A stretch of DNA of 10,663 nucleotides, taken from OPU3-GD-OMZ sp001901525 (GTDB lineage Bacteria; Pseudomonadota; Gammaproteobacteria; Methylococcales; Methylomonadaceae). The stretch lies in NCBI GenBank assembly GCA_963981505.1, contig CAXCEI010000047.1, forward strand, positions 1 through 10,663, in the 5' to 3' direction. Position 1 is the first letter of the stretch, and the number at the start of each line of letters is the position of its first letter. Below the pieces are notes generated by a model that saw only the letters and a program-made list of their open reading frames with translations, had not been told where the DNA came from and did no database searches. Below, in pieces: positions 5,277-10,663 of the stretch. A program made the translations under genes and the position numbers.

Positions 5277-5927
5277 TTAATCCTGAACTGCATTACCCTC
5301 AAGGTTTAGCCTGACATCTAATGCCTCTTTCATAACAACTGCATTCCCAATAAGATTTAATTCAATACCTGTCGCCTCTTTCAAGATAGGGCCATGGGAA
5401 TCAGCCTTAGAACCAATAGCTAAGACTTCTTTATCCTTAACAAAATTACCCTCAAGGTTTAAGGTAACACCGACCGCCTCTTTAATTCTAATCGCAGTCC
5501 CTTCCAATATTAAATGAACACCGGTCGCGTCTTTAAATTTTTTCTCATGGCTCGTAACGGTTCTTTCAACAACTGCAGTTTCTTTAGTTTTAGGCTTTTG
5601 ACTCGCAGGGTCTAATTCCTCAATCACTGCCTGGTTAACTTGAAGTTCATCGCTCATATCATTTAAATTAGCAATTGTTGACTTTTTAACTTTAGACTCA
5701 TGACTAAGAACATCTAATTTAACCTCAGGAACAACTTTAACGCCCCTGGGTTGAACATCAGACTCATCAGCCTGAAGCTCCTCGATGATCATTTTCTCGT
5801 TAGCTCCCGGCGTAACTATCAACTTAACCTTAGATGATGAACACCCAGAAATAATAACTACAAACAGCCAGACAAAACTGACCTTATGGGCAGTTACTTT
5901 TAAAAAATTATTTATTGATTTATCCAT
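5277..5927 (-). CDS. Lipoprotein with five C-terminal 17-residue repeats, unknown function
   Basis: The 216-residue protein has a lipoprotein signal with a rather long n-region and a lipobox ending at C29 (IISGCSSS). Residues 30-131 are polar, rich in Lys, Glu and Ser, and probably extended. Residues 132-216 divide exactly into five 17-residue units with consensus K-E-A-x-G-V-x-L-N-L-E-G-N-A-V-x-D: units start at 132, 149, 166, 183 and 200. The third unit (KEVLAIGSKADSHGPIL) keeps only the frame and the KE start. The alternating pattern (GVxLNLEGNxV) suggests beta strands, perhaps a small solenoid. No ribosome binding site is obvious before the ATG. The small exported gene at 4916-5248 follows by 28 bases. 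I recognise no family; the lipoprotein nature and repeats are seen directly. Confidence 0.78.
   Translation of the reverse strand: MDKSINNFLKVTAHKVSFVWLFVVIISGCSSSKVKLIVTPGANEKMIIEELQADESDVQPRGVKVVPEVKLDVLSHESKVKKSTIANLNDMSDELQVNQAVIEELDPASQKPKTKETAVVERTVTSHEKKFKDATGVHLILEGTAIRIKEAVGVTLNLEGNFVKDKEVLAIGSKADSHGPILKEATGIELNLIGNAVVMKEALDVRLNLEGNAVQD
5280..5534 (-). repeat. Five tandem 51-bp coding repeats (17 residues each)
   Basis: The last 255 coding bases before the stop at 5277-5279 are exactly 5 x 51 bp. Units one, two, four and five share the K(E/D)A...LxLxGxxV pattern, and the central unit is diverged. Phrases such as plus-strand CCCTCAAGGTTTA recur at 5295 and 5450, showing DNA-level relatedness. 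Confidence 0.8.
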
Positions 5928-6004
5928 AATGCGGGAAAGTCTACACCAAATAACAATGTAATTTCAAAGATCAACGCCATCTCATCCATTCGAACATTCT
6001 TAAA

Positions 6005-6031
6005 ATACTCTCACGACCCAAAAAAGAGTAT
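6005..6031 (-). terminator. Weak hairpin after the DUF808 gene
   Basis: ATACTCT and AGAGTAT are perfect 7-bp arms around a 13-base loop, 34 bases beyond the DUF808 stop. The minus-strand continuation is only TTTAAG, and the stem is AT-rich, so termination would be weak. Nothing better lies between this gene and the lipoprotein at 5927. Confidence 0.35.
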
Positions 6032-6064
6032 ATACGCCCTTCCACAAACAAAGTCGCACGACCA

Positions 6065-6955
6065 TTAAATACCAGATAATCTCCTATTTAACAGTGATTG
6101 TAAGATTTGTAAGCCTATCAATAAAGCGCTTCCTACAATTAGCCCTGAAACCAAATCGGCTAATAATGACGGCAAAAAAGCTAAAACATAATGAACAGCG
6201 TCAATATTGTGTACAAACATACCCCCTCCAACCACTAGCATGGCCACAGTACCAATAACCGCTAATAATCGAATCACTTTAGGCAAGGAAGCAACCAAAA
6301 CATCGCCGGTGAGCCGCAAACTACGTGCCCCTAAACCCTTTAATTGAATCGAGCGTTTTATCAAATAAAGACCGACATCATCCATACGGACTAAAAAAGC
6401 CACAAAACCGTAGACGCCGACTGTTGCCAGTAAAGCAATAAAACTGACAACCATGATCTGCACAGGCAAAACCTGGTCTATAACTGTTTCTAAGCTGATA
6501 ACAATAATCTCAATCGAAAGAATAAAATCAGTCCGTATTGCCGATTTAATTTTTGTCGCTTCAGGTTGGGTATTGCCTGCTATCGTTGGAGACTGATCAG
6601 CAACGCCTTCTTTCACACAATGCAATGAAAACCACTCAAAAAATTTTTCCACACCCTCATAACTGAGATAGGCACCACCGCCTAGTAATATCGGCACAAT
6701 CAAATCGGGCAAATAACTACTTAACAAAAAAACGATGGGCAAAATAATTAATTTATTAACAACTGACCCTTTGGTAATAGCCCAAATAACAGGCAATTCA
6801 CGGGAAGCGGGAAAATCAGTTGCTTTCTCAGCATTTACCGCAAGGTCATCACCTAACAACCCCACCGTTTTTTTTACCGCCACCTTACTCATTAGCGCAG
6901 CATCATCCAGTAACATTGCCACGTCATCAAGAACCGCAAAAAAACCACTCGCCAT
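6065..6955 (-). CDS. yedI: DUF808 / YedI-family inner-membrane protein
   Basis: The 296-residue protein opens with the conserved family block: GFFAVLDDVAMLLDDAALMS, then KVAVKKTVGLLGDDLAVNAE, then SRELPVIWAITKGSVVNKL. It continues with several hydrophobic segments, roughly residues 66-95 (ending LLGGGAYLSYEGVEK), 142-162, 165-190, 222-250 and 255-290, as expected for the family of about 300 residues. YedI-type proteins are predicted multi-pass inner-membrane proteins of unknown function. GAGGAG lies about 10 bases before the ATG. It starts 55 bases after the stop of the molybdopterin oxidoreductase with no terminator between, so read-through from that operon is likely. A functional link to the enzyme is not shown. 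Identification is firm and function unknown. Confidence 0.9.
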   Translation of the reverse strand: MASGFFAVLDDVAMLLDDAALMSKVAVKKTVGLLGDDLAVNAEKATDFPASRELPVIWAITKGSVVNKLIILPIVFLLSSYLPDLIVPILLGGGAYLSYEGVEKFFEWFSLHCVKEGVADQSPTIAGNTQPEATKIKSAIRTDFILSIEIIVISLETVIDQVLPVQIMVVSFIALLATVGVYGFVAFLVRMDDVGLYLIKRSIQLKGLGARSLRLTGDVLVASLPKVIRLLAVIGTVAMLVVGGGMFVHNIDAVHYVLAFLPSLLADLVSGLIVGSALLIGLQILQSLLNRRLSGI

Positions 6956-7010
6956 AGCCTAAAAACTCCTCAACACCCTTAGAGAAAAAATATAACACTC
7001 AAAAATAAAA

Positions 7011-9143
7011 TCAAACAACCGTATCAACAAGGGATACCTGAACCAAATTATCTGAAAAGGTCGGTGCATGCCCCATATTTACAAATGCAGCAGAACTAAT
7101 ACAATTAACAGTCCCATGATTAAGTTGCCGCCAATAGCCTAATGTCGCAACAATAATCCCAGCTTTGACATCTTCAGTTATTTTGGCATTGCCCTGAAAA
7201 GCACCCCGGTCGTTAAATACTCGTATTTTATCGCCTGAGTGAATTCCTCTCGCGTCTGCATCGGAACTATTAATGAGAACATACTGCTCTCCTTGCCCTT
7301 TAATCTTGTCTTTCATATTGGCATAACAAGAATTTAAAAAACCATGACTCTTAGGCGAAATTATATTCAATGGGTACGTCTTCGCCCGCTCAGGATTAGT
7401 TTCCGGTGTTTCTTTTGCAGGCACATAATCCGGCAATGCATCTAAAGGCTCACCGGATTGAAAACCTTCATACATTTGTCGAAACGGTGGGGCAACAAAA
7501 TTTAACGCCCCTTCAATTTTAAATTCACATTTCCCTGACGGTGTTGGGAAATCACCTTCTCTGTGCGGTGCGCGATTATCCCTAGTGCCGACATTCAATC
7601 GTGCAAAGCCGTGTTTTTTTAGATAATCAAGATCAATCCCTTCACAAGCCGCTGCATCCCAATCAATATAATGTTCTAAGCACTCGCTATCTGACCACCC
7701 GAAATTTTCATCCCAGTAATTCATTTTTCGAGCCAGTCGCCGAAAAATCTCATTATTAGGAAGTGCTTCCCCGGGTGACTCGACACATTTCTCGTTATAA
7801 GTCAGATAAAGGTGCCCCCAAGATAAAATAATATCTTCCATTTCAGCACCCATAGCTGCCGGTAAAACGATATCGGCATAAGCTGCCGTATCCGACATAA
7901 AGTGTTCTGCTGAAACCATAAATAAATCATCACGTTTTAAACCTGCAATAATTTTATCTGTCTCAGGAGCTTGAGTAACCGGGTTAGTATTCCAACACAT
8001 CATGGACTTAATGGGAGTCTCCAGTTGTATTTCACCGGTTAAGATTCGCCCCAATTGCAAATTATTAACCACCGGTGTTCCTTCCGGGATTAAGTCAGGT
8101 CGACTGATTACCTCAAATTTATACGGATGTTCCCAGACAGGAAATTGTAACGCCCCACCGCCCACATAACGCCAAGCACCTATCAATGCAGGTAAACAAG
8201 AAACGGCTCTAATCGTTTGACCACCGCCATAACTCCGCTCTAAAGCCACACCCAACCGAATAACTGCCGGTGGTGTTGTGGCATACTCTCGGGCAAATTG
8301 ACGAATATCTGAAGCGGAAACCCCACTAATTGCTTCTGCCCATTCAGGGGTTTTATCTTGCGCACGAACCACGAGATCAGGATAACCTAAGGTATATTCA
8401 TCAACATAGGCCTGATCAATCAAAGATTCTTCAATAAGCGTATGGATTATCGCCATCGCTAACGCTCCATCCGTACCCGGTTTAGGAGCAATATGCCAGT
8501 CAGCCTCTTTCGCTGTTTTAGACGCATATGAATCAATGACAACGACTTTAGCACCTTTTTTCTGTGCTTCTTTAACAATATGCCAATGATGTAAATTAGT
8601 ACTTACTGAATTACAAGCCCAAATAACTATGTATTTAGAATGAATGAAACTTTCAGGATCAACGCCTGCTGTCGGTCCTACCGTTAATAACCAGGCCGTA
8701 CAAGAACCCTCCCCGCAAAATGTCCGTTCACAAACTGTAGCCCCCATTCGATTAAAAAAAGCATCACCGCCATTGAGTCCATGCACTAAGCCCTGATTAC
8801 CCAAATAACTATTAGGCATAATCGCATGCGGACCATCGGTCGCAATAATACTTTTCCAGCGCTCTGTAATTTCATCGAGCGCCGCATCCCAGCTAATCCG
8901 CTCAAACTGTTTACTGCCTTTAGGACCTGTTCTGCGTAGTGGATAGAGCAATCTATCAGGATGATAGTGGCGTTTTTCATAATCTTTCAACTTAACACAC
9001 AACCCGCCGCGTGTCATCGGGTGTACTGGATTACCTTTGACGCCGACTAACTTCCCATTTTCAACCTCATAAATCATTGCACAGGTATCAGGACAATCAT
9101 GTGGACAACCGCCGTGCGCTGTTTTTTTAATTTGAACCGACAT
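7011..9143 (-). CDS. Molybdopterin oxidoreductase (formate dehydrogenase/DMSO reductase superfamily), [4Fe-4S]
   Basis: The 710-residue enzyme has all parts of the bis-MGD family. Its [4Fe-4S] site is C13-PHD-C17-PDT-C21 with C49 in RGGLCVK. The block after it is HYHPDRLLYPLRRTGPKGSK, then FERISWDAALDEI. The molybdenum-ligand region is VCERTFCGEGSCTAW, where C143 is the likely ligand (S147 cannot be excluded). The molybdopterin-dinucleotide binding domain lies at about residues 590-705, including NSSDADARGIHSGDKIRVFN. There is no Tat signal peptide, so it should be cytoplasmic. AAGGAG lies 7 bases before the ATG. The substrate cannot be told from sequence: formate, nitrate or another oxo-transfer substrate are all possible. 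The Bfd-type protein encoded 68 bases upstream is a plausible electron partner, and DUF808 follows by 55 bases. The common label 'formate dehydrogenase' would be over-precise. Confidence 0.9.
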   Translation of the reverse strand: MSVQIKKTAHGGCPHDCPDTCAMIYEVENGKLVGVKGNPVHPMTRGGLCVKLKDYEKRHYHPDRLLYPLRRTGPKGSKQFERISWDAALDEITERWKSIIATDGPHAIMPNSYLGNQGLVHGLNGGDAFFNRMGATVCERTFCGEGSCTAWLLTVGPTAGVDPESFIHSKYIVIWACNSVSTNLHHWHIVKEAQKKGAKVVVIDSYASKTAKEADWHIAPKPGTDGALAMAIIHTLIEESLIDQAYVDEYTLGYPDLVVRAQDKTPEWAEAISGVSASDIRQFAREYATTPPAVIRLGVALERSYGGGQTIRAVSCLPALIGAWRYVGGGALQFPVWEHPYKFEVISRPDLIPEGTPVVNNLQLGRILTGEIQLETPIKSMMCWNTNPVTQAPETDKIIAGLKRDDLFMVSAEHFMSDTAAYADIVLPAAMGAEMEDIILSWGHLYLTYNEKCVESPGEALPNNEIFRRLARKMNYWDENFGWSDSECLEHYIDWDAAACEGIDLDYLKKHGFARLNVGTRDNRAPHREGDFPTPSGKCEFKIEGALNFVAPPFRQMYEGFQSGEPLDALPDYVPAKETPETNPERAKTYPLNIISPKSHGFLNSCYANMKDKIKGQGEQYVLINSSDADARGIHSGDKIRVFNDRGAFQGNAKITEDVKAGIIVATLGYWRQLNHGTVNCISSAAFVNMGHAPTFSDNLVQVSLVDTVV

Positions 9144-9211
9144 AGCAATTCTCCTTAAATTATTTTTTTCGGATACTGAAAGTTTTCAAGACTCTCAATC
9201 AGTCATTCTAC

Positions 9212-9409
9212 TTAAATTGTTTTAGTGTGCTCATTCACCAAATCCATAATTTCAGCGTCACAAGCGCCACAACCGGTTGTGGCGCCCGTTGCACTTGATA
9301 TTTTATCCAGGTCAAAGCCTTGTGCAATCAAAGCTAGAATTTTTTCTTGGGTGGTCCCAGTACAACCACAAATAATTAGACTCTGTTTTTCTTGCTCGTT
9401 AGAATTCAT
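9212..9409 (-). CDS. Stand-alone Bfd-type [2Fe-2S] ferredoxin-like protein
   Basis: The 65-residue protein is a single BFD-like [2Fe-2S] domain with C14-G-C16 near the start and C47-GA-C50 after 30 residues, which is the CxC...CxxC arrangement of bacterioferritin-associated ferredoxin. This domain also occurs inside nitrite and assimilatory nitrate reductases. The intervening helix (KILALIAQGFDLDKISSATG) is typical. In E. coli Bfd releases iron from bacterioferritin, but here the neighbour is a molybdopterin oxidoreductase (68 bases downstream, no terminator between), so electron transfer to that enzyme is the better guess. No clear ribosome binding site precedes the ATG. A promoter candidate lies at 9467-9494. 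The fold and cluster are firm; the partner is inferred. Confidence 0.85.
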   Translation of the reverse strand: MNSNEQEKQSLIICGCTGTTQEKILALIAQGFDLDKISSATGATTGCGACDAEIMDLVNEHTKTI

Positions 9410-9466
9410 AAAAGGGCTGTGACTTATTTTCTTTTTATTCCATGGTTAAATAATAGCTGTGATTTT

Positions 9467-9494
9467 ATCATAACAGGCACTAAGAAAATGGTAA
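9467..9494 (-). promoter_or_regulatory. Promoter candidate for the Bfd-like/molybdoenzyme operon
   Basis: On the minus strand TTACCA (9489-9494) and TATGAT (9467-9472) are separated by 16 bases, and TG one base before the -10 gives an extended -10. A start near 9460 would leave a leader of about 50 bases. It is the best sigma-70-like match upstream of the Bfd-like gene. No FNR-type or other regulator site is evident. Confidence 0.45.
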
Positions 9495-9593
9495 CCAAGC
9501 ACTGCTCATATGATGAACAACCCAGTTCAAGGCCAAATTTACACCGCTTGAATCAACTTAAGATAAACCTGATGGTCAATTGTTTCCAATCAT

Positions 9594-9617
9594 AAAAAAG
9601 CCGTCAAAAGACGGCTT
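9594..9617 (-). terminator. Rho-independent terminator of glnK
   Basis: On the minus strand AAGCCGTC, a four-base loop and GACGGCTT form a perfect 8-bp stem followed by TTTTTT. It lies 39 bases after the glnK stop and separates this gene from the Bfd-like operon downstream. Confidence 0.93.
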
Positions 9618-9655
9618 ACGCTAAAAACATTTAAAAGAAGAGCTTTAAATTACTC

Positions 9656-9994
9656 TTAAATCGCCTCAGCACCCGACTCACCGGTTCTAATACGAATAAC
9701 TTGCTCTAAAGACGTCACAAAAATTTTACCGTCGCCTATTTTTCCTGTTCTGGCACCTTCCACTACTGCACTCACGGTAGCATCCACAATCTCCTCAGAA
9801 ACCGCTATTTCTACTTTCACTTTAGGAAGAAAATCAATGACATATTCGGCACCACGATAAAGTTCCGTATGCCCTTTCTGACGACCAAAGCCCTTAACCT
9901 CTGTAACCGTAAGACCAGCCACTCCAATTTCAGATAATGCTTCACGTACATCATCTAACTTAAACGGTTTAATAATCGCTGTGATCAATTTCAT
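9656..9994 (-). CDS. glnK: P-II nitrogen regulatory protein (GlnK/GlnB type)
   Basis: The 112-residue protein matches P-II proteins along its full length: KLITAIIKPFKLDDVREAL, TVTEVKGFGRQKGHTELYRG, the T-loop YRGAEYVIDFLPK with Y51 (the uridylylation site), the B-loop TGKIGDGKIFV and the C-loop VIRIRTGE. P-II trimers sense 2-oxoglutarate and ATP/ADP and control nitrogen assimilation through targets such as AmtB, GlnE and NtrB. AGGAG lies about 5 bases before the ATG, and a strong terminator follows. Residue 54 is Asp, as in GlnB, while the N-terminal half is closer to GlnK, and amtB is not adjacent in the window, so the GlnK/GlnB choice is uncertain. No exact sigma-54 site is visible upstream. 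Confidence 0.93.
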   Translation of the reverse strand: MKLITAIIKPFKLDDVREALSEIGVAGLTVTEVKGFGRQKGHTELYRGAEYVIDFLPKVKVEIAVSEEIVDATVSAVVEGARTGKIGDGKIFVTSLEQVIRIRTGESGAEAI

Positions 9995-10029
9995 TTTTTC
10001 TCCTGCTAATTAAACACTCTGCTTTACTG

Positions 10030-10057
10030 TTTTTACACATATCACACTGTCAGTCAA
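10030..10057 (-). promoter_or_regulatory. Possible sigma-70 promoter of glnK
   Basis: On the minus strand TTGACT (10052-10057) is followed after 16 bases by TAAAAA (10030-10035), which would start transcription about 30 bases before the glnK ATG. I looked for the sigma-54 TGG-N9-TTGC pattern usual for glnK operons. The nearest match (TGG and TTGC around 10070-10085) has the wrong spacing. Confidence 0.35.
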
Positions 10058-10107
10058 CTGCTTACTTGCAATCCGCCTCCTACCAAACAACGTTCTACAT
10101 TAAAAAA

Positions 10108-10440
10108 CTAAACCCCTAAACCACGCAATGCAATGCACAAGGACTGTAGTGTTTGATATAACTTGGGATGAGACTCTTCATAATCCTCAATGGCAAGCGC
10201 CAACCCTTTTTCAGCCATTGCAATAAGCTCTGGGTTTTGTTCAGCACGTAAATATTCATGACTGGCCAGCTTAGCTAAAACGGCAACACTTTGTGCTTGC
10301 TCATGATCGACAGTTTCAATTAACTGAATATCACGTTGTAATTGTGCAATTAAATCCAATAATTGACGACGCTGCTCACTGGTTAGACGATCTGCTTGTT
10401 CAATCAGAGCGTTTATTTTTACTATAGTATCTTGAATCAT
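10108..10440 (-). CDS. DUF4404 family protein
   Basis: The 110-residue protein is predicted to be almost all helical, with a heptad-like N-terminal half (INALIEQADRLTSEQRRQLL, then DLIAQLQRDIQLIE) and a C-terminal block AIEDYEESHPKLYQTLQSLC, then IALRGLGV. The (F/Y)EESHP...L...L..LG(I/V) ending is the signature of DUF4404, a family of small cytoplasmic proteins of unknown function. A longer frame from TTG at 10464 exists. The ATG at 10438-10440 is preferred because GAGGAG lies 9 bases before it and would fall inside the coding part if TTG were used. It lies upstream of glnK with a gap of 113 bases that contains the glnK promoter candidate, so co-transcription is possible but not required. Confidence 0.82.
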   Translation of the reverse strand: MIQDTIVKINALIEQADRLTSEQRRQLLDLIAQLQRDIQLIETVDHEQAQSVAVLAKLASHEYLRAEQNPELIAMAEKGLALAIEDYEESHPKLYQTLQSLCIALRGLGV

Positions 10441-10663
10441 GGCTTGGCACTCCTCTATCTTCAATTTAAACTATAACTAACTTTAATCTTTACTACGGCA
10501 ATTCACCCATACGCTTAATTGTCACCCTGTATAGAATCTCTATGCTCCAAAATTTCCAGTTACCCCTTCCCAATAAACAAAAACTAAAAACATTTAATGA
10601 CTCATGCAATCATCATAATACGCTTTAAAAAACAACATTAAAACTAACGGTAAAGTATTTATA

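Noticed and set aside
4953..5309. Plus-strand 118-codon frame
   Set aside because: It is antisense to the small exported protein, whose frame has a signal peptide and ribosome binding site; this one has neither.
8786..8980. Minus-strand 64-codon frame inside the molybdoenzyme gene
   Set aside because: It is an alternative frame within a well-conserved enzyme, with no motif.
9392..9595. Plus-strand 67-codon frame in the promoter region of the Bfd-like gene
   Set aside because: There is no ribosome binding site or family resemblance, and it covers the likely promoter of the opposite-strand operon.
10065..10090. Sigma-54 promoter for glnK
   Set aside because: TGG and TTGC are present, but the GG-to-GC spacing is 15 rather than 12 bases, so it does not fit the consensus.

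Overview
The window looks like a piece of an AT-rich gammaproteobacterial chromosome. The P-II protein, the YbcJ-type S4 protein, the YedI/DUF808 membrane protein, the YjdM/PhnA zinc ribbon, the VF530/DUF2132 protein and the DUF4404 protein are all families typical of that class. A sulfur- or methane-oxidising lineage would fit, but nothing here fixes the genus. Every intact gene lies on the minus strand. The only plus-strand coding traces are relics. All functional names come from motif and family recognition by eye.

Left third (1-3440): a glycine-zipper lipoprotein runs off the left edge and apparently starts at CTG. Next come a small exported protein with a basic and Ala/Pro-rich middle, an S4 RNA-binding protein, and two neighbouring proteins built from 24-residue YwqK/MORN-variant repeats (one lipoprotein, one without a signal peptide), followed by a VF530-family DNA-binding protein.

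Middle (3440-6060): a gene-poor stretch of about 970 bases holds the frameshifted 3' end of an IS3-type transposase, a short possible C-terminal coding relic ending at 4157, and a strong hairpin that can terminate in both directions. Beyond it lie the yjdM/phnA-like gene, a small exported cysteine-containing protein, and a lipoprotein whose C-terminal 85 residues are exactly five 17-residue units. The last two genes are 28 bases apart and probably form one transcript.

Right part (6060-10663): transcription runs right to left. A stand-alone Bfd-type [2Fe-2S] protein is followed by a cytoplasmic molybdopterin oxidoreductase with an N-terminal [4Fe-4S] site and then by a DUF808 membrane protein. 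No clear terminator separates these three, and a fair promoter sits before the first. The iron-sulfur protein is the obvious candidate electron partner of the molybdoenzyme, but this is inference. To the right, a P-II (GlnK/GlnB) gene with the uridylylation tyrosine has its own strong terminator, and a DUF4404 gene with a TTG/ATG start choice lies upstream of it.

The items most worth following up are the 17-residue-repeat lipoprotein and its small partner, the paired 24-residue-repeat proteins, the molybdoenzyme/Bfd pair, and the CTG start of the left-edge lipoprotein. I see no clear defence system, CRISPR array, tRNA or rRNA.
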